Assembly: GCF_003051005.1 (NCBI RefSeq)
Contig: NZ_QAOW01000001.1
Span: 62,001-126,000, forward strand
Reading direction: 5' to 3'
DNA from: Rhodococcus sp. OK519
Lineage (GTDB): Bacteria > Actinomycetota > Actinomycetes > Mycobacteriales > Mycobacteriaceae
Length of the DNA: 64,000 bases
How positions within the stretch are numbered: the stretch's first letter is position 1; each line of letters starts with the position of its first letter. Below, piece by piece: positions 48,609 through 59,602 of the stretch. The notes beneath the pieces are model-generated. The model was given only the letters and a program-made list of their open reading frames with translations. It made no database searches and was not told where the DNA came from. The position numbers and the translations under genes are program-made.

Positions 48609-49301
48609 TCAGCCGCGCAGCGCGTCGGACAGCGCCTGCGCGGCACCCTGCGGGTCGTCGGCCGCGGTGATCGCGCGCACGACGACGATGCGGGTGGCGC
48701 CGGCCTCGAGGATCTCGGGCAGCCGCTCGTGGTCGACGCCGCCGATCGCGAACCACGGGCGGGACGGCTGCGCCTCGGCGGTGCTGCGAACCAGTTCGAT
48801 GCCCGACGCGGCCCGGCCCGGCTTGGTGGGGGTGGCCCACACCGGTCCGGTGCAGAAGTAGTCGACGTCCTCTTCGATCGCGGCGAGGCTGGCCTGCGCG
48901 CGGTTGTTCGTGGAACGTCCGATCACGACATCCGGCCCGACGATCTGACGCGCGTAGTGCACCGGCAGGTCGTTCTGACCGAGGTGCAGGACGTCGGCAC
49001 CCGCTGCGAGCGCGAGGTCGGCGCGGTCGTTGACGGCGAGTAGTGCGCCGTGACGGCGGGCCGCGGCGCCGATCACCGCCAGCGCAGCCAGTTCTTCCTT
49101 GACCTCCATCGGCCCGAACTCGCGTTCACCGGCCGAGCCCTTGTCTCGGAGCTGGACGATGTCGACACCACCGGCGAGCGCCGCGTCGACGAAGTGAGCC
49201 AGATCGCCCTTGTCGCGTCGGGCGTCGGTGCAGAGGTAGAGGCGCGCGTCGGCGAGTCGCTCGCGGGGCGTCAGGCGCTTGACGGACTGGGAGGCATGCA
49301 C
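48609..49301 (-). CDS. thiE: Thiamine-phosphate synthase (ThiE)
   Basis: The 230-residue TIM-barrel protein has [27 protein letters not shown] (phosphate-binding loop), [35 protein letters not shown] and [14 protein letters not shown]. It joins HMP-PP and thiazole phosphate to give thiamine phosphate. The GTG at 49301 is the likely start. It is divergent from thiO; the riboswitch upstream of thiO is on the other strand and does not obviously regulate thiE. Confidence 0.94.
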   Translation of the reverse strand: MHASQSVKRLTPRERLADARLYLCTDARRDKGDLAHFVDAALAGGVDIVQLRDKGSAGEREFGPMEVKEELAALAVIGAAARRHGALLAVNDRADLALAAGADVLHLGQNDLPVHYARQIVGPDVVIGRSTNNRAQASLAAIEEDVDYFCTGPVWATPTKPGRAASGIELVRSTAEAQPSRPWFAIGGVDHERLPEILEAGATRIVVVRAITAADDPQGAAQALSDALRG

Positions 49302-49337
49302 ACCTCGAACGGTAGTCTCTAGTTCGGACGAATCAAC

Positions 49338-49426
49338 ACGGGAGTCCCAGGAGAGTAGGGGCTGAGAGGGGGCCTGCCGGCCCCGACCGTCATACCTGAC
49401 CCGGATCATGCCGGCGCAGGGAGTGA
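49338..49426 (+). promoter_or_regulatory. TPP riboswitch (thi-box)
   Basis: The conserved elements of the TPP aptamer are visible in order: GGGGCTGAGAGG (49359 region), ACCTGACCCGGATCATGCC and GGCGCAGGGAG, with closing stems CGGGAGTCCC at the 5' side. It lies 10 bases upstream of the thiO start and should repress the thiO-thiS-thiG operon when thiamine pyrophosphate is abundant, probably by blocking translation. Confidence 0.93.
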
Positions 49427-49436
49427 GGTGGAGTGA

Positions 49437-50504
49437 ATGACCCGATCGGTATCCGTCGTCGGAGGCGGTGTGATCGGCCTGTCGATCGCGTGGCGTGCTG
49501 CACAGCACGGGTGGGCGGTGACGCTGTACGACCCGGCGCCCGGTAGCGGCGCCTCGTGGGTGGCCGGCGGCATGCTGGCCCCGCTGTCGGAGGGCTGGCC
49601 CGGCGAGGAGATGGCGCTGGCGCTCGGTGCGGCGTCGCTGCAGCGGTGGCCGGACTTCGGCGCCGAACTCGAGCGGATCGCGGATCTGAAACTGTTCACC
49701 TCCGACGATTCGCTCACCGTCGCGCTCGACGCCGCCGACGCCGCGGACCTGCACACGATCGCCGACTGGGTGGCCGAGCAGGGACACGAACTGCACATTC
49801 TCAATCGCGCGCAGATCCGTGAACTCGAGCCCTCGCTGGGCCGCGGCATCCGGCTGGCACTGCGGGCGCCCACCGAACTGGCCGTCGACAACCGCTTGCT
49901 GGTGCGGGCGCTGCGGACCGCCGCGGTCGCGGCCGGCGTCGAGGTGATCGAACGGGTCGTGACGGATCTGGACGTGCTCGACTCCGACCAGGTGGTGCTG
50001 GCGGCCGGATCGAATTCGGCGCAACTGTGGCCGAACCTGCCGGTGCGCCCGGTGAAGGGCGAGATCCTGCGCCTGCGGGCCCGGCCGGGCGTGACGCCCG
50101 CCCCGCTGCGCACCATCCGCGGCAGCGTGCACGGGCGGCCGTCGTACCTGGTGCCACGCGCCGACGGGATCGTCGTGGGCGCAACACAGTACGAGTCGGG
50201 ACACGACACACAGGTCACCGTCGCGGGCGTGCGCGATCTCATCGCCGACGCCGAGGCGTTGATGCCCGGGATCGGCGAGTACGAGCTGTACGAGGCGAAA
50301 GCCGGTCTGCGCCCGATGAGTCCGGACAACCTGCCGATCATCGGACGAGTGTCGGACCGTGTGGTGCTCGCGACCGGGCACGGACGAAACGGCATCCTGA
50401 TGACCCCGGTCACCGCGGACGCGACGGTCGCGATCTTGGGCGGCAACCCCCTGTCGGAGGCGGAAAGTGCCACCGCCGCACGATTTTCACCCGCGAAGGC
50501 ATGA
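49437..50504 (+). CDS. thiO: Glycine oxidase ThiO
   Basis: The 355-residue FAD-dependent DAO-family oxidase has [20 protein letters not shown] at the N-terminus, [32 protein letters not shown] and [14 protein letters not shown] with [13 protein letters not shown] at the end. It oxidises glycine to iminoglycine for thiazole synthesis. It is the first gene under the TPP riboswitch. Start ATG 49437; the thiS start region overlaps the end closely. Confidence 0.94.
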   Translation: MTRSVSVVGGGVIGLSIAWRAAQHGWAVTLYDPAPGSGASWVAGGMLAPLSEGWPGEEMALALGAASLQRWPDFGAELERIADLKLFTSDDSLTVALDAADAADLHTIADWVAEQGHELHILNRAQIRELEPSLGRGIRLALRAPTELAVDNRLLVRALRTAAVAAGVEVIERVVTDLDVLDSDQVVLAAGSNSAQLWPNLPVRPVKGEILRLRARPGVTPAPLRTIRGSVHGRPSYLVPRADGIVVGATQYESGHDTQVTVAGVRDLIADAEALMPGIGEYELYEAKAGLRPMSPDNLPIIGRVSDRVVLATGHGRNGILMTPVTADATVAILGGNPLSEAESATAARFSPAKA

Positions 50505-50515
50505 GTGAGGTTCGA

Positions 50516-51476
<961 letters not shown>

Positions 51477-51581
51477 GCGCGCCGCGGATCACGGAATGAT
51501 TCAGATCCCAGGCCGAGCGCGAATTCGCGCTAGGCTCGGGACCGACTGCTCCGTTGGTTCGAGTGCCTGGGAGGGCATGCC

Positions 51582-52121
51582 ATGACGACGTTGAGTGCCG
51601 ATCTCCTGGACCTGCTCCGCTCGGACGTCGTGGCGTGGAATGCCCGGCGCGACCAACTGCCCGACGCGCCGGATCTCCACGGCCTCGATCTGTCGGGCGC
51701 CGACCTCGCCGGGGCCAATCTCACGGGCGCCAACATGGAGGGCACGGATCTCTCCGGGGCCGACCTGACGTCGGCCGAACTCGGCGGTGCCAACCTCACC
51801 GGCGCCGACCTGTCGGGAGCCGTCGCCGCGGACGCCGACTTCAGTAAGGCCTATCTGACCAACGCGAAGCTGACCGGGGCGGTGCTCACGCTGTCGTTCC
51901 TGACATCGACGTACCTCGCGCACGCGAACCTGGCGGGGGCGGACCTGTCCGGTGCCTACATGACGGGGGCACATCTCGAGGACGCCGATCTGACCGGGGC
52001 CAGGTTGCGTGGTGCGTACCTCGCGCACGCCGACCTGACCGGCGCGGTGCTGTCCACGGCCGACGTCAGCGGCGCCGACCTGACCGACGTGACAATGCCC
52101 GACGGAGCGGTCCGGGACTGA
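51582..52121 (+). CDS. Pentapeptide-repeat protein
   Basis: The 179-residue protein is almost wholly built of A(D/N)LXX repeats, such as DLSGADLAGANLTGAN and ADLTGARLRGAYLAHADL, starting near residue 33. It should fold as a square right-handed beta-helix, about 26 repeats long. Some pentapeptide proteins (MfpA, Qnr) mimic DNA and shield gyrase; that role is not supported here. It follows thiG by 105 bases and is followed by a weak hairpin (52123-52138). Confidence 0.92.
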   Translation: MTTLSADLLDLLRSDVVAWNARRDQLPDAPDLHGLDLSGADLAGANLTGANMEGTDLSGADLTSAELGGANLTGADLSGAVAADADFSKAYLTNAKLTGAVLTLSFLTSTYLAHANLAGADLSGAYMTGAHLEDADLTGARLRGAYLAHADLTGAVLSTADVSGADLTDVTMPDGAVRD

Positions 52122-52122
52122 C

Positions 52123-52138
52123 TCGGGGTGATCCCCGA
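52123..52138 (+). terminator. Weak hairpin after the pentapeptide-repeat gene
   Basis: TCGGGG-TGAT-CCCCGA forms a 6-base stem with a 4-base loop directly after the stop codon. It may end the upstream transcript. Confidence 0.45.
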
Positions 52139-52231
52139 CATGGCTCGGGGTCGGTGTCATCCCACGGTATGACGCGCGAATAGACCCGAGGTCGATGCGC
52201 AGGTGGGGGCATTTCGGGCAGAGTGGTGCGC

Positions 52232-53191
52232 ATGATTGAAGTGAGGGGACTGACGAAGACCTACGGGTCGACGAAAGCGGTGGACGATCTCACGTTCTCC
52301 GTGAAGCCGGGAATCGTCACCGGCTTCCTCGGACCGAACGGTGCCGGCAAGTCGACGACCATGCGCATGATCCTCGGCCTGGACACGCCGACGTCGGGTA
52401 CTGCGCTGGTCGAGGGGGTTCCGTACCACCAGCTCAAGCAGCCGTTGCGCACGGTCGGCGCGTTGCTCGACGCCAAGTGGGTGCACCCCAACCGTTCGGC
52501 CAAGGCGCATCTGCAGTGGATGGCCGCGGCCAACTCGCTGCCGATGTCGCGCGTCGACGAGGTGCTGCGCCTGGTGGGCTTGAGCGAGGTCGCGGGCAAG
52601 AAGGCCGGCGGATTCTCGCTCGGCATGTCGCAGCGACTGGGCCTGGCGGGCGCGCTGCTGGGCGATCCGAAGGTCCTGTTGTTCGACGAGCCGGTCAACG
52701 GTCTCGACCCGGAGGGCATTGTCTGGATCCGCAAGTTCATGCAGAGTCTCGCCGCCGAGGGCCGCACGGTGCTGGTCTCCAGCCACCTGCTGTCGGAGAT
52801 GTCGCTCACCGCCGAGCACCTCGTCGTGATCGGGCGCGGGCGCCTCATCGCCGACGTCAGCGTCAAGGACTTCGTCGACCGCGCCTCCGATTCGGCGGTG
52901 CGGGTGCGCAGCCCCCAGCTCGACGCACTTCGCGGTGTGCTCACCGCGCAGGGCTTCGCCGTCCACGAGGATCCGGGCGCCGATCACCAGCCCGCGCTGC
53001 TGGTGGCGGGTGCGCGCACCGACGAGGTCGGTGCCCTCGCCGGAGCCAACGGCATCGTGCTGCACGAATTGGCGTCGAAGCAAGGCTCGCTCGAAGAGGC
53101 ATTCATGAAGCTCACCGGTGACGACGTGCAGTACCACGCGCAGATCGCCGGTCAGCCGGCCGCGCAGAACATGGGAGGTGCGCTCCGATGA
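52232..53191 (+). CDS. ABC transporter ATP-binding protein
   Basis: The 319-residue ATPase has Walker A (GPNGAGKSTTMRMI), the signature FSLGMSQRLGLAGALLG, Walker B with LLFDEPVNGLDPEG and the H-loop SSHLLSEMS. A C-terminal extension of about 90 residues resembles those of drug or lantibiotic-type exporters. The ATG at 52232 is chosen; GTG 52223 is possible. It overlaps the permease gene by 4 bases. Confidence 0.92.
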   Translation: MIEVRGLTKTYGSTKAVDDLTFSVKPGIVTGFLGPNGAGKSTTMRMILGLDTPTSGTALVEGVPYHQLKQPLRTVGALLDAKWVHPNRSAKAHLQWMAAANSLPMSRVDEVLRLVGLSEVAGKKAGGFSLGMSQRLGLAGALLGDPKVLLFDEPVNGLDPEGIVWIRKFMQSLAAEGRTVLVSSHLLSEMSLTAEHLVVIGRGRLIADVSVKDFVDRASDSAVRVRSPQLDALRGVLTAQGFAVHEDPGADHQPALLVAGARTDEVGALAGANGIVLHELASKQGSLEEAFMKLTGDDVQYHAQIAGQPAAQNMGGALR

Positions 53192-53940
53192 GCGTGTTGA
53201 ATGCAGAGCGCATCAAGCTCACGTCCACCAAGTCGCCCCTCTGGTGCAGCCTCATCGCCGTCGTGGTGAGCGTCGGATTCGCGGCGATCATGGGTGTGGC
53301 CTACAAGTCGACGGTCGAGTCGGGAGACACCTCGTTCGGCGAGTTCTCGGTAGCCCTGACCCAGGCGGGCGCCGCGCAGTTCGGCGCCATGCTCGTGATG
53401 ATCATGTCGGCGCTGGCGGTCACCACCGAGTACCGGTTCGGCGTTATCCGCACGACGTTCCAGGCGATCCCCAACCGCACCCAGGTGATCGGTGGCAAGG
53501 CCCTGCTCTTGGCGATCGTCGCGGCTGTTCTCGGACTGATCATCGCGCTGCTGTCGTTCACGGTGGGTCAGGCGACGTCGGGCCTGTCGCTGTCGATCGG
53601 CGACGGCAGCAATGCTCGTGAACTGTTCGGCATTCCGATCTACTTTGCGCTGCTGGCGGTGCTCGCGGTGGGGGTGGGCACGCTGATCCGTCAGTCGGCC
53701 GGTGCCATCTCGTTGCTGCTGCTGTGGCCGCTGGTGATCGAGAGCCTCGCGACGATCATCCCGAAGGTGGGCAAGTACGTCGGCGAGTTCGGGCCGTTCA
53801 ACAATGTGTCGTACTTCCTCGGCAGCGGTGGGGGTTTCGACTTCCACTGGGGTCCGTGGGGCGGCCTGCTCTACTTCGCGGCGTTCGTCGCGATCGTGTT
53901 CGGTGCCGCACTGTTCGTGGTGAACAAGCGCGACGCCTGA
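53188..53940 (+). CDS. ABC transporter permease
   Basis: The 250-residue protein has six membrane helices in the ABC-2 arrangement, starting with the cytoplasmic LNAERIKLTSTKSPLWCSLI and a large loop after helix 1 (TVESGDTSFGEF). It pairs with the ATPase gene just upstream (ATGA overlap). The export substrate is unknown; a terminator follows the gene. Confidence 0.88.
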   Translation: MSVLNAERIKLTSTKSPLWCSLIAVVVSVGFAAIMGVAYKSTVESGDTSFGEFSVALTQAGAAQFGAMLVMIMSALAVTTEYRFGVIRTTFQAIPNRTQVIGGKALLLAIVAAVLGLIIALLSFTVGQATSGLSLSIGDGSNARELFGIPIYFALLAVLAVGVGTLIRQSAGAISLLLLWPLVIESLATIIPKVGKYVGEFGPFNNVSYFLGSGGGFDFHWGPWGGLLYFAAFVAIVFGAALFVVNKRDA

Positions 53941-53950
53941 GTCTCCCGCT

Positions 53951-53988
53951 CGAAGCGCCCGGTCGAAGTCTTTCGGCCGGGCGCTTCG
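53951..53988 (+). terminator. Terminator hairpin after the ABC permease gene
   Basis: A 12-base perfect stem (arm CGAAGCGCCCGG) with a 14-base loop lies 11 bases after the permease stop and before the GlxA-type regulator gene. Confidence 0.8.
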
Positions 53989-54023
53989 GCTATCTTCGGC
54001 CTTGACGACGGGAGGGTGACTCG

Positions 54024-55055
54024 ATGCGGATCGGGGTGCTGGCCTACGAGGGCTGTCTGGCAGCGGAGATCTTCGTGTTCACCGACCTGCTCCGAATCGC
54101 CAATCGTGTTGCGCGCGAGACGGGTGTGGCGACCGAGGATCCGTTCCGGGTGTCGGTGATCGCAGCGTCGTCCGACCCTGTCGCGGCGGCGGGAGGCTTT
54201 CCGATCGGCGCCGAGCGTTGGCACCACCGGTTCGATCGGTTGATCGTTCCCGGCTTCGAACTGGTCCCGTCCGAGGATCTCGCCGTACGACTGGAAGCCC
54301 GACGACGCGAGACGAACTTCTTGGCGGCGGCAGGAGACCGGGGAACTCGGATCGCCTCGGTGTGCGTCGGCGCGTTCCTGCTGGGGGAGGCCGGCCTGCT
54401 CGACGGGCGGCGGGTCACCACGTCGTGGCTCTTCGCGTCGCACCTGGCGCGGCGCTACCCGCGGACGATCGTGTGCCCCGAGGCGCTGATCGTCACCGAC
54501 GGGACGGTCACCACGACGGCGGCGTTCAGTGCCGCGCTGGATCTCGCGACCGCGCTGGTCCGGGAACATCTCGGCGACGACATCGCCCGCGCCACCGCGC
54601 GGATCACGCTGGTGGCCGAGAACCGGACCAGCCAGGCCCCGTACATCGTCGATTCGATGCTGCCGTCGGCGCGCAGACCGTTCGCGGACGAGGTGGGGGC
54701 GTGGCTGGTGGAGCGTCTCGCCGAACCGTACGACCTGGGCCGCCTCGCCGACGCGTTCCACGTGAGTACCCGGACGCTGCTGCGGCGCTTCGGGGCCGAG
54801 ACGGGGCGCTCTCCCCTCGACTTCCTCCGTGGGGCACGGGTGCGGGCGGCGCGGAACCTGCTCGAGACCACCGACCTGCCGCTGGCCCGTGTCATCGAAC
54901 GTGTCGGGTACCGGGATGCCGGCACGTTCCGGCGCCTGTTCGTCGAGCAGGTGGGGATGAATCCGGCCGACTACCGCCGCAAGTTTCGTGGCGATGCAGC
55001 CACCATGGGTGGCGATGTCGCCTCTCCCCGGCGAGCCGGGGCCCGGACAGACTGA
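54024..55055 (+). CDS. GlxA-family transcriptional regulator (DJ-1/PfpI domain plus AraC HTH)
   Basis: The 343-residue protein has an N-terminal DJ-1/PfpI-like domain (GVLAYEGCLAAEIFVFTDLL, IASVCVGAFLLGEAGLLDG with the conserved cysteine) and a C-terminal AraC/XylS domain (LADAFHVSTRTLLRRFGAETG, RVGYRDAGTFRRLFVEQVG). Such regulators sense small metabolites, with the first domain as ligand pocket. The downstream dienelactone-hydrolase gene, 34 bases away, is a likely target. Confidence 0.9.
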   Translation: MRIGVLAYEGCLAAEIFVFTDLLRIANRVARETGVATEDPFRVSVIAASSDPVAAAGGFPIGAERWHHRFDRLIVPGFELVPSEDLAVRLEARRRETNFLAAAGDRGTRIASVCVGAFLLGEAGLLDGRRVTTSWLFASHLARRYPRTIVCPEALIVTDGTVTTTAAFSAALDLATALVREHLGDDIARATARITLVAENRTSQAPYIVDSMLPSARRPFADEVGAWLVERLAEPYDLGRLADAFHVSTRTLLRRFGAETGRSPLDFLRGARVRAARNLLETTDLPLARVIERVGYRDAGTFRRLFVEQVGMNPADYRRKFRGDAATMGGDVASPRRAGARTD

Positions 55056-55089
55056 CCGGACCATCATCGATCAGTCACGGAGGACACCG

Positions 55090-55908
55090 GTGCCCCGACG
55101 CAGCCTGCACGAGGACGATCCGCTCGACGACTTCGAGCGGCGCCGCATCGAGGAGAACGGCGTCCCCAAGACCGTCTACGTCGCGGGTTCCGGTCCGGCG
55201 GTGATCGTCATGCCGGAGATGCCGGGGATCAGCCCGCACGTCGCCCGGTTCGGGCGGTGGGTGCGCGACGCCGGGTTCACCGTGTATCTGCCGTCGCTGT
55301 TCGGCCGGGACGGCGCCGTCCCCGGCGTCGAGGAGGGGGTGACGGTGCTCCGCCGGGCATGTGTGAGCGCGGAGTTCCGGGCGCTCGGCGCCGACGGGAC
55401 GACCCCGGCCGTCGCGTGGTTGCGCGCGCTCGCCCGCCGCGCGCACGGGGAGTGTGGCGGACCGGGCGTCGGGGCGATCGGCATGTGTTTCACGGGCAAC
55501 TTCGCGCTGTCGATGATGCTCGAGCCCGCGATGGTGGCGCCGGTGCTCTCGCAGCCGTCGCTGCCGCTGGACGATCCGGACGGAATCGACGGCGGCCCCG
55601 AGGAACTCGCGTCGGTGCGCAAACGTCTCGAGGAGGATGACCTGACGGTGCTGGCCTACCGCTTCGAGGGCGACAAGTTCTGCCGCGCACAGCGGTTCGC
55701 GGCGTACGAGCGGGCGCTCGGCGATCGGTTCGAGGCGCGGGTGTTGCCCGACAGTGCCGCCAATCCGGAGACGTCGCCGTTCTTCGAGCACGTGATCGCG
55801 AGCCCGCACAGCGTCGTCACGGCGCATCTGATCGACGAGGCCGGCCAGCCCACCGTCGCGGCGCGGGACGAGATCCTCACCTTCCTCGCCAAGCGGCTGA
55901 GGCACTGA
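55090..55908 (+). CDS. Dienelactone hydrolase-family protein
   Basis: The 272-residue alpha/beta protein has the cysteine nucleophile elbow GAIGMCFTGNFALS and a histidine near the C-terminus (VIASPHSVVTAHL), as in dienelactone hydrolases. The GTG at 55090 has GGAGG upstream; the longer frame to 54988 is a shadow of the AraC gene. It probably hydrolyses lactones or related esters; the true substrate is unknown. It follows the GlxA-type regulator. Confidence 0.82.
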   Translation: MPRRSLHEDDPLDDFERRRIEENGVPKTVYVAGSGPAVIVMPEMPGISPHVARFGRWVRDAGFTVYLPSLFGRDGAVPGVEEGVTVLRRACVSAEFRALGADGTTPAVAWLRALARRAHGECGGPGVGAIGMCFTGNFALSMMLEPAMVAPVLSQPSLPLDDPDGIDGGPEELASVRKRLEEDDLTVLAYRFEGDKFCRAQRFAAYERALGDRFEARVLPDSAANPETSPFFEHVIASPHSVVTAHLIDEAGQPTVAARDEILTFLAKRLRH

Positions 55909-55940
55909 GGATCCGGGTCGGAGCGGGGTACTCTGCCCGC

Positions 55941-57398
55941 ATGCGGATCAGGGTGGGGTTGGTCGCAGGTCTGTCCGGTGCGCTGCTGCTCGCGGGATGC
56001 AGTGATCCCGACGAGGTGGGTCCACCCGTCGACGGCCCGGGCCTGGCCGCGGCGATCGACGCCGACGCGGTGATGGGCGATCTCGAGCAACTGCAGCGGA
56101 TCGCGGACGCCAACGGCGGCAACCGTTCCGTCGGCACACCCGGCTACGACGCCAGCGTCGACTACGTCGTCGGACAGCTCGAGGGCGCCGGATTCGACGT
56201 CGAGACACCGGAATTCGACGTCGACAAGTTCGCCGCGCAGACTCAGACCCTCGCGTTCGCGGGGCGTGAGGTGCCCGTCGCGGCGCTCACGTATTCGCCG
56301 GGGACGCCGCAGGGTGGGCTCACTGCGCGTCTGGTGCCGGCACCGTCGGACGACACCCCGGGCTGTGAGGCCACCGACTACGACGGCCTGGACGTCACGG
56401 GCGCGGTGGTACTGGTCGATCGCGGCGCGTGCCCCTTCGCGCAGAAGCAGCAGGTGGCGGCCGATCGAGGCGCGGTGGCCGTGCTGGTTGCCGACAACGA
56501 GGATGCCGAGCTTCCCGGCGGCACGCTGGGGGCGAAGGCGGACGCGCGCATCCCCACCGGCGGCGTCAGCAAGGCCGACGGCGTCGTGCTGCGCCAGGGC
56601 GGCGACGTGACCCTCACGCTCGACACGACGGTCGAAACGGTCAAGTCCCGCAACGTGATCGCGCAGACGAAGACCGGCGATTCCGGCAATGTGGTGATGG
56701 TGGGCGCGCACCTGGACTCGGTGCCGGACGGCCCCGGCATCAACGACGACGGCTCGGGTGTCGCGTCGCTGCTCGAGACGGCCCGGCAGCTCGGCGCGAA
56801 GCCGAATACGGCGAACGCGGTGCGGTTCGCCTTCTGGGGTGCCGAGGAGGAGGGGCTGAACGGGTCGACGGCGTACGTCGAGGGTCTCGACGACGCGGCC
56901 CGCGCCGACATCGCGCTGTACCTCAACTTCGACATGGTGGGTTCGCCCAACGCCGGCTACTTCGTCTACGACGGCGACAACTCCGACAACGTGGGCGAAG
57001 GCCCCGGGCCGGAGGGTTCGGCCGGGATCGAGCGCACGTTCGCGGCGATCGTGCTGCAGTTGGGGGTGACGCCGGGCGGAACGGACTTCGACGGGCGATC
57101 GGACTACGGCCCGTTCATCGCGGCCGGCATCCCGTCCGGCGGCCTGTTCACCGGCGCCGAGGAGAAGAAAACGCCGGCTCAGGCACAGCAGTGGGGCGGT
57201 GCGGCCGACGCCATGTTGGACCCGAACTATCACACCGCGCAGGACACCGTCGCGAACATCGACCGCACGGCGCTGGCGCTCAACGCGGAGGCGATCGGGT
57301 ACGGCATCGGGCATTACGCCCAGTCGACCGACGGCGTGAACGGGGTGCCGCCCGCGGGCGACGCTCGGAGCGCGGCCCGGGCCGATGTGGGCAAGTAG
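55941..57398 (+). CDS. lpqL: M28-family aminopeptidase lipoprotein (LpqL)
   Basis: The 485-residue protein has a lipoprotein signal (LSGALLLAGC), a PA domain inserted (VVLVDRGACPFAQKQQVAADRGAVAV, split here by its turn) and the M28 zinc motifs VGAHLDSVPDGPGINDDGSG, FWGAEEEGLNGS and a late HTAQDTVANID histidine. It is the equivalent of Rv0418 in the thiG-lpqL-thiD segment. It acts outside the membrane on peptides. Confidence 0.9.
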   Translation: MRIRVGLVAGLSGALLLAGCSDPDEVGPPVDGPGLAAAIDADAVMGDLEQLQRIADANGGNRSVGTPGYDASVDYVVGQLEGAGFDVETPEFDVDKFAAQTQTLAFAGREVPVAALTYSPGTPQGGLTARLVPAPSDDTPGCEATDYDGLDVTGAVVLVDRGACPFAQKQQVAADRGAVAVLVADNEDAELPGGTLGAKADARIPTGGVSKADGVVLRQGGDVTLTLDTTVETVKSRNVIAQTKTGDSGNVVMVGAHLDSVPDGPGINDDGSGVASLLETARQLGAKPNTANAVRFAFWGAEEEGLNGSTAYVEGLDDAARADIALYLNFDMVGSPNAGYFVYDGDNSDNVGEGPGPEGSAGIERTFAAIVLQLGVTPGGTDFDGRSDYGPFIAAGIPSGGLFTGAEEKKTPAQAQQWGGAADAMLDPNYHTAQDTVANIDRTALALNAEAIGYGIGHYAQSTDGVNGVPPAGDARSAARADVGK

Positions 57399-57462
57399 GC
57401 GCCGAAACCGGCGTCACGCGGCAGTTCTGCGAGACGACCCGGCCACGATTACTCTTGCCGGG

Positions 57463-58329
57463 GTGAGTGACGACCCGGAGGGCGACGCCACACCGGAGCC
57501 GGCCCTGACGGATTCCGGCACGGAGGGCGGCTACGCCAAGGTCACCGGCTCGGTGGCGAAGTGGGTACGCGACGCGGACCGGCAACCCCAGTTGGTCGAC
57601 GCCGTGCGCCGGATCAGGCGCTCACTGCCCGGTGATCCCGCCTTCGGTGACCCCCTCTCGACGGCTGGTCCCGGCGGCGCGCGGGCCGCGGCCCGCATGA
57701 TCGACACCGGATCGGGGGCGTCGCGCGAGGTGAGCATGGCGGCGCTGCAGGTGCTGCAGGCGGTGCTCGAGAAGACGTGGGGCAGCCCCGCGGACGGCGA
57801 GGTCACCATCGTGTTCACCGACCTGGTCGGGTTCTCCAGCTGGTCGCTGCAGGTGGGAGACGGCGCCACGCTGTCGCTGCTGCGGGAGGTCGCGGCCACC
57901 ATCGAGCCGCCCATGATCGCGCGCGGCGGCCAGGTGGTCAAACGGCTGGGCGACGGGCTGATGGTGGTGTTCGACCACCCGGACCGGGCCGTCGAGGCGG
58001 TGTTCGCGGCGCGTGCGGCGCTCGCGACCCTCGGCCACACCGGCTACCGCCCCCGCATGCGCGTCGGATTGCACACCGGCGCCCCGCAGCCCATCGGCGC
58101 GGACTGGTTCGGCGTCGACGTCAATGTGGCCGCCCGCATGATGGAGCTCGGCGGGAACGGCAACGTCGTCGTCTCCGGCAACACGCACGACGCGATCGGC
58201 GAGGAGCGCCTCGGCGAGCTGGGCCTGGTCGCGCGGCGCTACCGGCGTGGGCTGCTGGCGGCGCCGCAGCGCGGGGTGCCCGAGGACCTGCGGGTCTACG
58301 TGCTGCGCCCGGCGCCGGCGGGGCGATGA
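57463..58329 (+). CDS. Class III adenylate/guanylate cyclase
   Basis: The 288-residue protein has an N-terminal regulatory part (1-110) and a C-terminal cyclase domain: metal aspartates in FTDLVGFSSW and KRLGDGLMVVFD, and the transition-state residues in DVNVAARMMEL. All catalytic positions of the class are present, so it should be active. The GTG at 57463 is the start. No membrane segment is seen. It follows lpqL by 64 bases. Confidence 0.88.
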   Translation: MSDDPEGDATPEPALTDSGTEGGYAKVTGSVAKWVRDADRQPQLVDAVRRIRRSLPGDPAFGDPLSTAGPGGARAAARMIDTGSGASREVSMAALQVLQAVLEKTWGSPADGEVTIVFTDLVGFSSWSLQVGDGATLSLLREVAATIEPPMIARGGQVVKRLGDGLMVVFDHPDRAVEAVFAARAALATLGHTGYRPRMRVGLHTGAPQPIGADWFGVDVNVAARMMELGGNGNVVVSGNTHDAIGEERLGELGLVARRYRRGLLAAPQRGVPEDLRVYVLRPAPAGR

Positions 58330-58403
58330 CGGCCTAGCGGACCATTCGGACGACTTCGGGAAACCGTTGCCGCCCCCGACACCCGGCGCGCACACTGGGG
58401 AAC

Positions 58404-58589
58404 GTGACCGAGTCCGGGCATCCGCAGCGCACACCCTTCTACGGGGTGCTGATGATCATCGCGGCGCTGGCCGCGGCGATCGCGGTGAGCTACTACGGGC
58501 CCACGTGGCTCCGGATCACCGTCTACATTCTCGCGGTGCCGGTGGTGGCGGTCGGTTTCGTCATGACCCTGCGCGACTATTCGCGCTGA
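58404..58589 (+). CDS. Small two-helix membrane protein
   Basis: The 61-residue protein has two membrane helices (VLMIIAALAAAIAVSYYG and ITVYILAVPVVAVGFVM). It starts with GTG 58404 and converges with thiD, 12 bases away. Function unknown; the pattern is typical of small actinobacterial DUF-type membrane proteins. Confidence 0.65.
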   Translation: MTESGHPQRTPFYGVLMIIAALAAAIAVSYYGPTWLRITVYILAVPVVAVGFVMTLRDYSR

Positions 58590-58601
58590 TCAGGCGTTCT
58601 G

Positions 58602-59450
<849 letters not shown>

Positions 59451-59529
59451 GGCCTCGAGCCTACCCAGGCGAGGCGGGTGCGACGGACGGTGGTGTGAGT
59501 CGTGCGGCTGGGACACCTACGACGTGAGT

Positions 59530-59564
59530 CGTCCCGGTACCGGAGGGATACCGGCACCGGGACG
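59530..59564 (-). terminator. Terminator hairpin after the minus-strand secreted gene
   Basis: A 9-base perfect stem (CGTCCCGGT / ACCGGGACG) with a 17-base loop lies 38 bases past the stop at 59603. Its core sequence is repeated in the terminator at 62853-62892. Confidence 0.7.
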
Positions 59565-59602
59565 AGGTCAGCGGTGGATCAGGGGATGCGGGCGGATCAG
59601 GA

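Noticed and set aside
51582-52121. Quinolone-resistance (Qnr/MfpA) gene
   Set aside because: Pentapeptide repeats alone do not show gyrase protection, and no diagnostic feature or resistance context is present.
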